Shown here: positions 53,827-63,779 of the stretch, one piece after another
Layout: every line of letters starts with the position of its first letter
Position numbering within the stretch: position 1 is the first letter of the stretch
Assembly: GCA_019456165.1 (NCBI GenBank)
Contig: VRUJ01000017.1
Coordinates: forward strand, 1 to 64,000
DNA length: 64,000 bases
Direction of reading: 5' to 3'
Source of the DNA: Chloroflexota bacterium
GTDB lineage: Bacteria > Chloroflexota > Anaerolineae > Anaerolineales > UBA11579
Notes under the pieces: generated by a model
Databases searched by the model: none
The model's input: only the letters and a program-made list of their open reading frames with translations
What the model was told of the DNA's origin: nothing
Position numbers and translations under genes: made by a program

Positions 53827-54036
53827 ATGGCTGACAGCATTTACAAAGTTATCGAACTTGTGGGCACCAGCACAGAATCATGGGAGAAAGCGGCAGCGGC
53901 AGCGGTGGAAGCTGCCTCAAAATCCCTGCGCGACCTTAGGGTCGCTGAAGTTGTCGAGTTTGACATGGCGCTCGAGGACGGAAAGGTAGCCAACTACCGG
54001 GTGAAGGTTAAAGTTTCCTTTAAGTTCGAGGTATAA
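53827..54036 (+). CDS. Dodecin
   Basis: A 69-residue flavin-storage protein that forms dodecameric shells. It opens MADSIYKVIELVGTSTESWE, with the Trp that stacks on bound flavin, then an Ala-rich helix and C-terminal strands (FDMALEDGKVANYRVKVKVSF). The length is exactly that of the family. A good ribosome binding site (AAGGAG) precedes the ATG. It is a single gene with no flavin-biosynthesis neighbours. Confidence 0.94.
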   Translation: MADSIYKVIELVGTSTESWEKAAAAAVEAASKSLRDLRVAEVVEFDMALEDGKVANYRVKVKVSFKFEV

Positions 54037-54272
54037 GTAAAGGTTTTCTCGCTTTACCTCCAATACATCTGTAATATCTGCGCCGCGATTCTCAATCTTG
54101 CAGGGCTGCATAAGCTCTGACAACCACATCGAATAATTGCTGTAACCCTGCTTCATCCGGGCGGTAAGGGTGAACTTGTTTAAAACCAACTCTATCTGGG
54201 GTAATTTCGCATTATTTTTCTTTGGGTCTAGATAAATTATGTGCAACAATTATTATTAGGGTTCAAAGCTTT

Positions 54273-57200
54273 TCACACGTGTATCGCAATCTTCTCCTGC
54301 GAATGGTTTCTACCTCTAGCTCGGTCAATAAAGAAGTGTAGTCGATTAAAGAAGTTTACCTCACTCGTTCCCCCATCAATATCAAGGAATAAAAGATTTA
54401 ATTGGGTATATTTCTCTTTAAGACGCGTCCCTATTCCCTTCGCAACCACATGATTTGCGATGCATCCAAAAGGTTGTAAGCAGAGCACATCCTGAATTCC
54501 TTCATCTACAAAAGCGCCAATGCTGCCAGCTAACATCCAGCCTTCACCATATCGATGGGTTAAAGTCACAATTTCGCTAGCTTTCTTACCAATATCTTGA
54601 ATAGTATGGCTTGGCCGGTAATACCGAAACCCTTGCATTATTGCGTCAACGTCATCGAGAAATGATTGAATATATCTGTTACCCAATCCAGAAAGGAGCC
54701 AAAGGATATCGGGCTTATTAACATTTTCCCTGACAGCTGCTTTCACACTGACAAACCAACCTGCAAATATATCCAAAAAAGGAGGAATTACAACTTCAAT
54801 ATCCTGGTCCATCAACCACTCGGCAACCCGGAAATTCCCGAACGAGCTGTATTTAAGATATACCTCTCCTGTTAATCCTACAATCGGATAGACAAGGTTA
54901 TCGCATTCCAATGAATTAAAGTCTGCGACCGCTTTTTCTAGAGTTTCAAGTATCTTAACCTTATCCGGGGGTAACGTTCCGTCTTCAAACCTTGCAAGAT
55001 ATCTATTCGATAATCCGAGTGCCCCACCTACATCCAACTCCCTGATCATAGAAGCATGGTACATCTGTGATAATGCATCGCTAAAAACAAGACCCAAGCC
55101 AGCCTTAGAAAGAAATTTTTTGAAATCCAGATTGAACCCCGGCTGTTCGTGTTTAGGTTTCGCTCCCGTTGACATGGAAACTATTGGTATATTTTCAAAT
55201 CCACTCGATATAAGAGCTCTCTTAAGTAAAGGTAAATATGTTGTAGTTCGGCATTGCCCTCCGGTTTCCCACCAGCCGATTGCTACGTCTGAAAGATCGT
55301 ATACTCCAGATTGCAAAGATTTAATAACATCACCAATCAATACAATTCCCGGATAACATATTTCGTTATTAGTATATTTAAGACCTACTTCAACAGACTC
55401 ATGATTTGACTCTGGTAGGGTTTCAACCTTTAATCCGAAGTCCATTATTGAGCTTGCGAAAGGTGGGGAACAGAAATCAGCAAATCTGGGTACGATAATA
55501 GTCTTATTTATATCCGTATCCTGGTATAGTTTTATATTCTTTGCGGGTGTGTAATTATTATTTGAGGCCTTATCGTCCTGCTGGAGCAACTCAAACATCG
55601 ATCGAAGGCGGAGTTTGGTGGACCCGATACTCTCCACTTCATCGATCCTGATGACTGTATGAGCTTTCCCAAATTCGTTCAACATACTCTTTATGTTATC
55701 CACCACTGAAGCATCTGGCCCGCAACCAAAAGAATTCAATTGCACCACCTCTACATTATCTTGCTGTCCAACCCATTTGGCAGCATGGAAGAGCCGATTG
55801 GAGTATTCCCATAGGGTGGCAGCGTAACCAGCATCTAAAGTCTGATCCAATGACACAGGGATAGCATCTTCGGTAATTACGTCCATGCCAAAATTAACCA
55901 AAATGTCAGGCACTTTGTGGTTGATGAGCGTATCGATTTGATAGGGACGAGTCATCAATAAAATAACTGAGCGCCCAGCACTCTTGGCGTCAGCAATTAT
56001 TTCAGCTCCAATTGCTCGAACCTCTTCCTTAAATTCCCGTTGGGACTTAACCGCCCTGGCAAAAGCACGCCTCATAATTTTTGGACTAATTCCAAGTTTC
56101 TTAAGATACTTAAAACATGCTTTTTTCAACAATCCTGCCTCGTTAAAGTTAACTGCTGGCATATCTAGCGGGATACCGAATTTCCCTTCGGGATCAATAG
56201 CGCTGCGAATAACTTCCGGATAACCTGTAATAATTGGGCAATTATAACAATCCATCGAGTTACTGAATTCACTTTTTTCATTGAATACCATTGGAAAGAA
56301 GATTCTATCCACGTCAGCTTCAATAAGATTATAGATATGCCCATGAGTTAATTTAGCAGGAAAGCAAATATTTTCCGACATGATTGTCCCAACCCCTTTT
56401 TCACTAAGAGCATTAGTCGAGCGGTCGGAAAGGTGAACTTTGATACCGCTTTCCACAAACAAGGTGTTCCAAAATGGAAAATTTTCGAAGATGTTAAGTG
56501 CTCTGGGAATACCCAATGTTAGCACTGGCGTTGAACTCGGGTCAGTTATCCTTTCGAACAAAAGCTCATTTTTAATCTCAGCTAAGTTAATACCAATACG
56601 GTCCCGTTTTCCACTATTTGTATATATTTTCTCACAACGATTACCTGTGTAGAACAAATTCTTATTCTGAAAAATTAACTTGGTAACCTCGCAATTATTC
56701 TCACAACCGCGGCATCGAATGTGTTTCTTTGTATAATCACCGACACTGTCGAGGTTATCTAAGCCTACAAATTGACTTTCGAATTGCTCAACGCTACTAT
56801 AGGTGTCCCGCGAAGTCAAAGCAGCCCCATATGCACCCATCAGTTCTGCTATATCAGGGCACAGGACGCGTTTATCCACCAATTCCTCCAAGGCTTTATG
56901 GATAGCTGGATTTCGAAAAGTTCCTCCTTGAACAATAATGTTGTCTCCCAAAACAGCTATGTTAGTTATTTTCAACACCTTATGCAACGCATTCTTGATT
57001 ACAGAATAGGCCAGTCCAGCAGAAATATCACCGACTTGAGCACCTTCTCTTTGAGCTTGTTTCACTTTCGAATTCATAAATACGGTGCAACGCGTACCTA
57101 GATCGCATGGAAATTCAGATTTACAAGCTATTTGAGCAAAGTCTGAAACCTCATAACCCATTAATTTGGAAAATGATTCAATAAATGTGCCACACCCAGA

Positions 57201-58562
57201 AGAACACGCCTCATTGATTTCGATATTTTGGATATGCCCATTTTTCACAAAAATCGCTTTCATATCCTGTCCGCCGATATCCAAAATAAAGGATACATCT
57301 TTATCAAACGCTCTCGCGGCGTGAAAATGAGCTAATGTCTCCACCATACCATCATCAAAAGCGAACGCATTCCGAATTAAATCTTCACCATAGCCGATGA
57401 CCACACTTCTTAAAATGGTTGAGCTCACATGGTTATCTGCAAATGTTTGCTGAATCTTTTCTAGCCCCTCTCTGACCGCTTTTATGGGGTTGCCGTTGTT
57501 ATTGCAGTAATAGTCAAATGCTATCCTGCCTTGTTCATCGATTAAAACTAATTTAGTTGTCGTTGATCCAGAGTCTACCCCAAGAAAACAATTGGTCCCA
57601 TTCAATTCCTTAATATCGATTCGTTCAACCTTTTTCGTTGTGCGTGCCTCTTCCCAGCGCTTTAATTCGACCTGATTGTCAAATAAGGGTAAGAGTCTTT
57701 TCTGACTGAAAGAATCGTGTTTTTGGAGTGAATTAAGTAAATCAGTAAATTGGGTTAGAGTTATCTCAAGCTGATCAGTATTGTTCGCCAATGCGGCTCC
57801 AATAGCTGGCAACATTTCGGAATTTTCTGCATCCAGGATATCATCTTGATCTAAGTTCAACACTCTCATAAATGCGCTCTTCAAAGTTGGCAGGAATGTC
57901 AAGGGACCACCACTAAAGAGAATTAATGGAGATGGAGTTAATCCTCTTGATAAAGCGGCTAATGTTTGCAAAACAACGGCGTGAAAAACAGAAGCTGCAA
58001 TATCCTCCCACGGGACTTCGCGGCTGAGAAGATTTTGCATATCCGTTTTGGCAAAAACCCCACACCGGGAAGCTATTGGATAAATTTTGCTATGTTTTTC
58101 GGCTAAACTATTCAATTCTGAAACCTGGATATTCAGTAGTACAGCCATTTCATCTATAAATGCCCCTGTCCCTCCAGCACAAGATCCGTTCATGCGAATA
58201 TCTGGAGTGCCATCAGGATTAAAGAAGATCATTTTTGCATCTTCACCCCCAATATCAATCAAAGTTTTCACTTCAGGATAAAGTTGTTTGATAACTTCAG
58301 CTGAAGCGACAACTTCTTGTATGAAGGGAATACTAAATTTTTCGCTGATTCCCATCCCAGCAGAGCCGGTCACTAAGATGTTTGCTTGGATGTCTCCAAG
58401 CGCTAATACCGCTTCTTGGATAAATGCCTGCAAGGTAATCAATGCTTCAGCATTATGGCGGCGATACTTTGAGAATAGGATTTTGTTATTAGGATCCAAT
58501 ATCACTACTTTAGCAGTTGTCGATCCAATATCAATACCCATTCTAAAATATTCGCTTTTCAT
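54273..58562 (-). CDS. Giant 2-hydroxyacyl-CoA dehydratase activase-like protein
   Basis: A 1429-residue cytoplasmic protein. It has two BadF/HgdC-type ASKHA ATPase domains (DIGSTTAK at 11-18 with cluster Cys in NGSCAGGTGAF; GVDSGSTTTK at ~324 with EACSSGCGTF), a Cys-rich linker (CRGCENNCEV about 616) and a long C-terminal dehydratase-related part (DUF2229/HgdB-like; SFGCGPD, GGQCRTTTY, QPFGCIANH). Single-domain activases use ATP to push one electron into radical dehydratases. The fused form's role is not established. The start at 58562 has AAGGAGG upstream. No dehydratase subunits lie beside it. Confidence 0.9.
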   Translation of the reverse strand: MKSEYFRMGIDIGSTTAKVVILDPNNKILFSKYRRHNAEALITLQAFIQEAVLALGDIQANILVTGSAGMGISEKFSIPFIQEVVASAEVIKQLYPEVKTLIDIGGEDAKMIFFNPDGTPDIRMNGSCAGGTGAFIDEMAVLLNIQVSELNSLAEKHSKIYPIASRCGVFAKTDMQNLLSREVPWEDIAASVFHAVVLQTLAALSRGLTPSPLILFSGGPLTFLPTLKSAFMRVLNLDQDDILDAENSEMLPAIGAALANNTDQLEITLTQFTDLLNSLQKHDSFSQKRLLPLFDNQVELKRWEEARTTKKVERIDIKELNGTNCFLGVDSGSTTTKLVLIDEQGRIAFDYYCNNNGNPIKAVREGLEKIQQTFADNHVSSTILRSVVIGYGEDLIRNAFAFDDGMVETLAHFHAARAFDKDVSFILDIGGQDMKAIFVKNGHIQNIEINEACSSGCGTFIESFSKLMGYEVSDFAQIACKSEFPCDLGTRCTVFMNSKVKQAQREGAQVGDISAGLAYSVIKNALHKVLKITNIAVLGDNIIVQGGTFRNPAIHKALEELVDKRVLCPDIAELMGAYGAALTSRDTYSSVEQFESQFVGLDNLDSVGDYTKKHIRCRGCENNCEVTKLIFQNKNLFYTGNRCEKIYTNSGKRDRIGINLAEIKNELLFERITDPSSTPVLTLGIPRALNIFENFPFWNTLFVESGIKVHLSDRSTNALSEKGVGTIMSENICFPAKLTHGHIYNLIEADVDRIFFPMVFNEKSEFSNSMDCYNCPIITGYPEVIRSAIDPEGKFGIPLDMPAVNFNEAGLLKKACFKYLKKLGISPKIMRRAFARAVKSQREFKEEVRAIGAEIIADAKSAGRSVILLMTRPYQIDTLINHKVPDILVNFGMDVITEDAIPVSLDQTLDAGYAATLWEYSNRLFHAAKWVGQQDNVEVVQLNSFGCGPDASVVDNIKSMLNEFGKAHTVIRIDEVESIGSTKLRLRSMFELLQQDDKASNNNYTPAKNIKLYQDTDINKTIIVPRFADFCSPPFASSIMDFGLKVETLPESNHESVEVGLKYTNNEICYPGIVLIGDVIKSLQSGVYDLSDVAIGWWETGGQCRTTTYLPLLKRALISSGFENIPIVSMSTGAKPKHEQPGFNLDFKKFLSKAGLGLVFSDALSQMYHASMIRELDVGGALGLSNRYLARFEDGTLPPDKVKILETLEKAVADFNSLECDNLVYPIVGLTGEVYLKYSSFGNFRVAEWLMDQDIEVVIPPFLDIFAGWFVSVKAAVRENVNKPDILWLLSGLGNRYIQSFLDDVDAIMQGFRYYRPSHTIQDIGKKASEIVTLTHRYGEGWMLAGSIGAFVDEGIQDVLCLQPFGCIANHVVAKGIGTRLKEKYTQLNLLFLDIDGGTSEVNFFNRLHFFIDRARGRNHSQEKIAIHV

Positions 58563-58646
58563 GGTTATCCTCCTTTTATTCATTGGTGCATGGCATTGCC
58601 ACTTTTGATTAAAGCATTTTTCACTACATTCGAATCCTGGTTCAGA

Positions 58647-58842
58647 GTACTAGTAAACCCAAAAAAAGCTGTCAAATCAAGATAATTAACTATCAAATAC
58701 TATCAATTTAGGATTATTAAGGGTTAAGAAAAAAGCATACGCAGCTAGCGCATGCCTTGATTCCTCTTTCGATGATGCAACAATTTCCGCGATGATTTAC
58801 ACCAACCAAATAAAACATACACTATTTTACCCACAATGTCAA
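58647..58842 (-). promoter_or_regulatory. Two candidate promoters upstream of the activase-like gene
   Basis: On the minus strand TTGACA (58842-58837), a 17-base spacer and TATGTT (58819-58814) would give a ~245-base leader. A second TTGACA (58675-58670) with TAGTAC 17 bases on (58652-58647) is weaker at its -10. An intrinsic terminator lies between them. Nothing else is evident between 58563 and 58909. Confidence 0.5.
58729..58755 (-). terminator. Intrinsic terminator or attenuator in the activase leader
   Basis: On the minus strand GCATGCGC pairs with GCGTATGC (one G-T pair) around a short loop, followed by TTTTTTC. It could end transcription from the M20 gene upstream. It also lies after the promoter at 58814-58842, so it could instead attenuate expression of the activase-like gene. 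Confidence 0.7.
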
Positions 58843-58909
58843 TAATTTATTTTTCGCGCTAAACCCACCGCAGGTGGGACAGTCACTAATATAGACATTT
58901 GTACTTATA

Positions 58910-60019
58910 TCAGATCATATTGTCAAAGATAGCAAAAACTATTTTTAGCGCTTGCTCCAGACCCGCTTTTAGCGGACGGGTTAGAATATACTCGTTAATG
59001 GTGTGCGCCCCACCCCCGTGGGTCAGGCCAATGCAGATTGCTGGAACGCCGCGGCTGAGGGGAATATTGGCATCCGTTGAGCCGATACTCAAATTTGGGG
59101 TCACCCCCTGGCCAATAAGAACCTGGGATGCCAAATCTACAAGTTTATGGTCTGCTGGAATTTCACCCATCGGTCGAGCGCCGATCAAGTCCATTTCAAC
59201 CTGGACACCCTTACGATTTGCCTCACGGATTTCTTGCTGTATTAACTCAACCAAGTTGTTTAATTGGCTTAGATCTGTTGAGCGCAGGTCGAGGTCGAGA
59301 TATGCTGTAGGTGCTATTGTATTCACAGAAGTACCTCCCGTGATCAGTCCCACGTTAAGTGTTGTTCGCGGCGAATCAGGTAATTGTATTGCCGACATCT
59401 TTGTTACCAAAGAAGCTAGTTCGTGGATAGCGGAGGGTTCACCAAAATCCACCCAGGAATGACCTCCCTTTGTTTTAATAGTGATTCGATAGCGCCTAAC
59501 ACCCAATGCGCGGTGGAAAATCCGTTCGTAAGCCATACCCTCAATGACGATATAGGCGAGCGGTCGGCCTCCAAAACGGTCAACTACTGCTTGCATGCCC
59601 TGTGAATCACCCAGCCCCTCCTCTCCAACCGTAGCCACCAACCACATATCACCGGGCAAGCTCACATTGTCTTCATACAAAGCCCATAATAAACCCTGTA
59701 AACCTGCAACTCCCAAAGAGTTATCACCAATCCCCGCACCTGAAATTCGAGATGGCGAACGCGTGGCTGCTAATTCTAAATCGCCTGGAAATACTGTATC
59801 CAGGTGCGCGCTCACCACTATAGGACGTGCAACATTGTTCCCAGGAAGGCGGGCATAAACATTGCCCACATCATCAATGACCAGATCTTTAAGGCTGTCT
59901 AACTTTTTAAATTGCTCCAAAACGAACGCTGCTCTGTGTTGCTCCCCAAAAGTAGGCGCGGGAATCTTTTGGATTTCCACAGCTAAGTCTAGGACGCGGT
60001 TGACTATCTTCGATTTCAT
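58910..60019 (-). CDS. M20-family metallopeptidase
   Basis: A 369-residue zinc peptidase of the M20 (PepT/ArgE/CPG2) family. The metal ligands are in SAHLDTVF, GAGIGDNSLGV and VGEEGLGD, and a C-terminal His is in GGGAHTINEY. The lid/dimerisation domain begins near TKGGHSWVDFGEPSA. It probably releases amino acids from small peptides or acylated amino acids. It follows the PfkB-type kinase gene by 10 bases on the same strand, so the two form an operon. Confidence 0.92.
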   Translation of the reverse strand: MKSKIVNRVLDLAVEIQKIPAPTFGEQHRAAFVLEQFKKLDSLKDLVIDDVGNVYARLPGNNVARPIVVSAHLDTVFPGDLELAATRSPSRISGAGIGDNSLGVAGLQGLLWALYEDNVSLPGDMWLVATVGEEGLGDSQGMQAVVDRFGGRPLAYIVIEGMAYERIFHRALGVRRYRITIKTKGGHSWVDFGEPSAIHELASLVTKMSAIQLPDSPRTTLNVGLITGGTSVNTIAPTAYLDLDLRSTDLSQLNNLVELIQQEIREANRKGVQVEMDLIGARPMGEIPADHKLVDLASQVLIGQGVTPNLSIGSTDANIPLSRGVPAICIGLTHGGGAHTINEYILTRPLKAGLEQALKIVFAIFDNMI

Positions 60020-60029
60020 CTAAAGTATT

Positions 60030-61043
60030 TCATGCCTTACGAACGGCGTCCGGCAACGTTTCCAGACGAGCAAGTTGCAAGCCTGGCAAGGTTTGAAGTG
60101 AGTAAAACGCACCGCTGCCCTCTACCGTTAAAGATGCGGATACATTGCCGTGTAATCCTGCTTGAAGAGGATCAAATGTGTGGCGGTAACCGGCTAGAAA
60201 GCCTCCGCAAAAAGCATCTCCTGCGCCAGTGGGGTCGACCACCCTCGCCGGATAAGCAGGCAGGATGTATTTGGTCTGGGATTCCGCATCATACAACATC
60301 TGACCCTCAGCGCCGCGTTTGATAACAATGATAGGGCAACCATACGAAGCCAATGCCTCAGCCATCTCCCACAAATCATCTGATCGGCGTTCAAAGAGAG
60401 CGCGTATCTTCTCCTCTGAAGACAAAAAGGCTGTCAGGCCAGGAAGCAATGCCATGACATCATCCCAGGCATTGAAGTTCATATAATTTGAGGCTGGATC
60501 AAGGGTGATGGCTGTAAGGCCAGTTTGTCTGAGAAATGCTGGCAACAGGCTATGGGTAAGATAATCCAAAGGGCATAAATGTGCTGCACTAGAGTAAAGA
60601 TAATCCTCCGGCAGATCAGATTGTCGTAAAGAAATTGGTGTAAGTTTTATACGCTCGTCAATGACCGTGTTTGGATCTTTATAGCTCAGCAGTGCTTTGG
60701 GAAAAGACATTTCCAAACGAGAAAAATGAGTTATTGGGTCATCGGTAAAGCGGGTATTAAGGTCAGTATATGCAATGAAGCTGCGTAAATCATACGCATC
60801 TTCTAGGATTTGCACACCATTCGTGTTAAGGCCGTGATCACGAAACTGTTCTAACCAGCTGCGGGGGTAATCCTCCCCCACCCTGGCAACCAGCCCAGGA
60901 TTTTCCCCCCACAAAGTTAGGCCAGAAGCTGCGTATAAGAGATTGCCGCCGGGTTGGTCCAAGTGCACCTTCCCAGCTGGGGTGATCAAATATTCGCGCC
61001 TCAGTTGGCCGAGGATTAGAAAGCTTGGGGAACTGGAATCCAC
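60030..61043 (-). CDS. PfkB-family carbohydrate kinase
   Basis: A 337-residue ribokinase-fold kinase with an N-terminal Gly motif (DQPGGNLLYAASGL) and the catalytic anion-hole motif VDPTGAGDAFCGGFLAG near residue 270. The sugar or nucleoside substrate cannot be told. It begins on GTG, and TATAAT lies 13 bases upstream of it, so the transcript may have almost no leader. It is in an operon with the M20 peptidase. Confidence 0.9.
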   Translation of the reverse strand: MDSSSPSFLILGQLRREYLITPAGKVHLDQPGGNLLYAASGLTLWGENPGLVARVGEDYPRSWLEQFRDHGLNTNGVQILEDAYDLRSFIAYTDLNTRFTDDPITHFSRLEMSFPKALLSYKDPNTVIDERIKLTPISLRQSDLPEDYLYSSAAHLCPLDYLTHSLLPAFLRQTGLTAITLDPASNYMNFNAWDDVMALLPGLTAFLSSEEKIRALFERRSDDLWEMAEALASYGCPIIVIKRGAEGQMLYDAESQTKYILPAYPARVVDPTGAGDAFCGGFLAGYRHTFDPLQAGLHGNVSASLTVEGSGAFYSLQTLPGLQLARLETLPDAVRKA

Positions 61044-61138
61044 CCTAATATTATAAGGGAGAAAGCTGGCATTATAGAGCTATTTTAATTGCGCGGCATA
61101 CGAACACAATGCATAATGAGACATCGAAGGAGGCACTC

Positions 61139-62083
61139 ATGAACTCACTTGCAGCCTGGCTAGTTTTGCTCGCATATTTAGCTTTTGCTTATAAACCCTG
61201 GCGGGACATACTGGCTCGTTTGAACAACCGCTTCGGAGTTTGGAGCGTGGCAGTTTTCTTGCTGCCATTCTTGTTGGCAACGGAGTTTTCGACAGATCTA
61301 TCAAGATTGTGGCGAATGGCGCTTTACATCACCTTACCAACCTTGTGGCTGAGTCTAAGTTACAAATATCCACCCTTGAAGGGGTTTTTCCTAAGCCTCA
61401 CGATTTTGAACCTCTGGCTGCCCATTGAACCCGACCTGTTCTTCATCGCTTTGGATCAGCTAACTCCTGGCATCCAGGTCGACGTAGCAAGTTTGAGCGC
61501 ACTCTTTGAAATTCCTGACGTAAAAGCCCAACTGGTAAGCGGTGTTGATTTGCCGATCAGCAACCTGACGGGTATTCTGTTGGTGCTGTACTTATTCTTG
61601 ATCCACCGTCCACTAAAAGATATTGGTTTTACATTCAACTTAGGATTGGATGATCTAAAACAAGCACTTTTGGGGCTGCTGGCATTTATGCTGGTTGGCT
61701 TACCTTTGGGATTAGCCCTCGGTTTTTTACGTTATCTCCCAGATGTTCCCCCATTCGGGGAGATTCTACTCATGCTCCTGGCAGGCTATCTATTAACCGC
61801 CTTGATAGAAGAAGTATTATTCCGCGGCTTGATACAAAATCTGGTCACTGAGCGTCTGGGTGAATTCAACCAGGCATTACCAATTGCAGCGGTTATCTTC
61901 GGGCTGGCACACATAAATAATTCCACGCCGCGCTTTGAGGTACCCAACTGGGGTTACGCGCTCATGGCTGGGTTAGCCGGAGCAGCTTACGGCTGGGTTT
62001 GGTGGCGCACCAAGAAGGTGACCGCGTCAGCGATCACCCATGCGTTGGTTAATTTTGTTTGGGGAATTCTATTTACAGGTTGA
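61139..62083 (+). CDS. CPBP intramembrane metalloprotease
   Basis: A 314-residue polytopic membrane protein with about eight helices. The CPBP (Abi) motifs are EEVLFRGLIQ in the third quarter, FGLAHINN, and TASAITHALVNFVWG at the end, giving the Glu-Glu/Arg, His and His/Asn set of Rce1-like proteases. The ATG at 61139 has GAAGGAGG upstream, while the frame beginning at 61109 would bury that site. The targets are unknown. Confidence 0.9.
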   Translation: MNSLAAWLVLLAYLAFAYKPWRDILARLNNRFGVWSVAVFLLPFLLATEFSTDLSRLWRMALYITLPTLWLSLSYKYPPLKGFFLSLTILNLWLPIEPDLFFIALDQLTPGIQVDVASLSALFEIPDVKAQLVSGVDLPISNLTGILLVLYLFLIHRPLKDIGFTFNLGLDDLKQALLGLLAFMLVGLPLGLALGFLRYLPDVPPFGEILLMLLAGYLLTALIEEVLFRGLIQNLVTERLGEFNQALPIAAVIFGLAHINNSTPRFEVPNWGYALMAGLAGAAYGWVWWRTKKVTASAITHALVNFVWGILFTG

Positions 62084-62122
62084 GCAAACAACTAATTCTC
62101 ACTGAGGCAGAAAAGTGGAAAA

Positions 62123-62869
62123 TCAATCCATCTCGCGCAGAGTCAGCCGAGCCAAGATAAATACAGCTATTCCATATATTGGTAAACTCACCAGACTGGT
62201 CCAATCATCGCTCAGCACGCCGCCTGCGATAAGGTTTTGCAATATCTCGTTAGCGTAAAACAGGGGTGTCAAATAACTGGTGAACTGCACCCAATCCGGT
62301 AGTTGCTCTACTGGGGCAATTATTCCAGAAAGGATCACTGAAAGAACTACAAGGGGGATAAAGGGGAATACCTGGCCTTCATTGCGCGCAAAGTTTGAAA
62401 CAAGTATGCCTAAGGCCATACTGATGACAGCCAGCATCCACATGACCAGATATATTGAAGCTAATCTGCTGGTCTCAAAGCCCAGATCAAATAACAAGTT
62501 AATCTCAATTATTACGCCCAAGCTTTGGATGGTACCCAACAATGAGTAAGCCAGCATGTAACCGCCAATGATCTCGACGTGGGTATAGCCGCTCACAAAC
62601 ATACGCGTCAATGTTCCAGCAGTGCGTTCACGCACTAAGACTATGGCGGTCAGAACAAAAGTGATGAAATGCACTAAGAATCCAGCATATGGCACCACAT
62701 ATCTGCTGATGTTGAACCCTGGGCTGGCCAAAACATCGAAAATAACTTTTATAAAATAAACCACGATCAATGGGAAGACCGTGGATAGCACTAATAAGCG
62801 CTTGTCGTGTTTTAGCTGCTGGAGTACACGCCCGGTTACCGCGCCGGTGCGTTTTAGTGTTTCAAGCAT
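62123..62869 (-). CDS. ABC-2 type exporter permease
   Basis: A 248-residue permease with six hydrophobic segments and the ABC-2 pattern (VLVRERTAGTLTRMFVSGYTHVEIIGGYMLAY, then GIIAPVEQLPDWVQ before the last helices). The start at 62869 overlaps the last eight bases of the ATPase gene and has GGAGG upstream; the frame to 62905 runs further into that gene. It forms an exporter with the ATPase. The substrate is unknown, with drug or lipid export typical of the family. Confidence 0.91.
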   Translation of the reverse strand: MLETLKRTGAVTGRVLQQLKHDKRLLVLSTVFPLIVVYFIKVIFDVLASPGFNISRYVVPYAGFLVHFITFVLTAIVLVRERTAGTLTRMFVSGYTHVEIIGGYMLAYSLLGTIQSLGVIIEINLLFDLGFETSRLASIYLVMWMLAVISMALGILVSNFARNEGQVFPFIPLVVLSVILSGIIAPVEQLPDWVQFTSYLTPLFYANEILQNLIAGGVLSDDWTSLVSLPIYGIAVFILARLTLREMD

Positions 62870-63746
62870 GGCCTGCCTCCTTGGTTTGCTGCGCCTCGCG
62901 TTCATTTATCATGCGTAACACTACAGCTTCAAGGTTATCCTCAGCAATCTCTATACGGCTGATGGTCTTATCCAGGCCGTAATTCTGCAGCACACCGGGT
63001 AATTGGTCTGGGTAGTTGGTGATGGTTTGCTTGTCAACCTGCCCGTCGCGCCAAATCTTTACCTGCGCCCGGCTGTCCCACAAGAGTTGATTGGGCGAAT
63101 CCTCCGCCAAGAGCGAACCCCTGTGCAAGATAGCCAAGCGGTCACAGTAATGGGCCTCGTCCATTTGATGAGTGCTAACCAGGATGGTAACCCCGGAGGC
63201 GGCCAACTCGCGGAAATGTTTCCAGAAAGACTCGCGCAGCTTGGGGTCGATCCCAGAGGTTGGTTCATCTAAGAGCAGCACCCTGGGTTGGTGCACCAAA
63301 GCGCAGGCCAGTGAAACACGCTGCTTCATGCCGCCAGAAAATTTATATACCGGATCGTGTGCTCTTTCGGTCAAACCCACGAATTCAATGACTTCGTCCA
63401 CACGCTGGGCAAGGTTCTCAAGGCGGTGGGCGCGACCAAAGAAGCGGATATTCTCCCACGGCGGCAGGTCTTCGTATAAGGCCGGATCTTGCGGCATATA
63501 GCCGATCTCGGCACGCAGGGCGCTTTTTTGCTTCATGGGATCGAAGCCAATTACCGAAATACTCCCCCCAGTCGCTTTGGTGGAACCGATCAGGAGGCGG
63601 ATGAAAGTGGTCTTACCCGCCCCGTTGGGTCCCAGCAGCCCAAATATCTGGCCGCCGGCAATATCCAGGCTAATATCCTTGAGCGCCTGCACAGCCCCGT
63701 AATTTTTTCGCAGTTCCTGAACTTCAATCGCAGTACCATTGGACAT
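62862..63746 (-). CDS. ABC exporter ATP-binding protein
   Basis: A 294-residue ATPase with Walker A GLLGPNGAGKTTFIR, the Q-loop region GYMPQDPALYEDL, the signature FSGGMKQRVSLACALVH, Walker B VLLLDEPTSGIDP and H-loop STHQMDEA. The last ~70 residues form the extra domain typical of drug/antibiotic exporter ATPases. GGAG precedes the ATG at 63746. A TetR-type palindrome lies 17 bases upstream of the start. Confidence 0.95.
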   Translation of the reverse strand: MSNGTAIEVQELRKNYGAVQALKDISLDIAGGQIFGLLGPNGAGKTTFIRLLIGSTKATGGSISVIGFDPMKQKSALRAEIGYMPQDPALYEDLPPWENIRFFGRAHRLENLAQRVDEVIEFVGLTERAHDPVYKFSGGMKQRVSLACALVHQPRVLLLDEPTSGIDPKLRESFWKHFRELAASGVTILVSTHQMDEAHYCDRLAILHRGSLLAEDSPNQLLWDSRAQVKIWRDGQVDKQTITNYPDQLPGVLQNYGLDKTISRIEIAEDNLEAVVLRMINEREAQQTKEAGHA

Positions 63747-63762
63747 AGGAGTTTCTCCACTT

Positions 63763-63779
63763 AACGATTAGTAAGCGTT
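63763..63779. promoter_or_regulatory. TetR-type operator upstream of the ABC exporter
   Basis: AACGATTAGTAAGCGTT is a 17-bp near-palindrome (seven of the eight arm pairs would be perfect but for the two inner substitutions) with AACG/CGTT ends, a common TetR-family operator shape. It sits 17 bases upstream of the ATPase ATG. No regulator gene is within the window, so it may lie just beyond 64000. The remaining bases to 64000 show nothing else I can identify. Confidence 0.5.

Noticed and set aside
54037-54272. Gap after dodecin
   Set aside because: Only a weak GTAAAG/CTTTAC hairpin without a T-run was seen, too little to call a terminator or gene.
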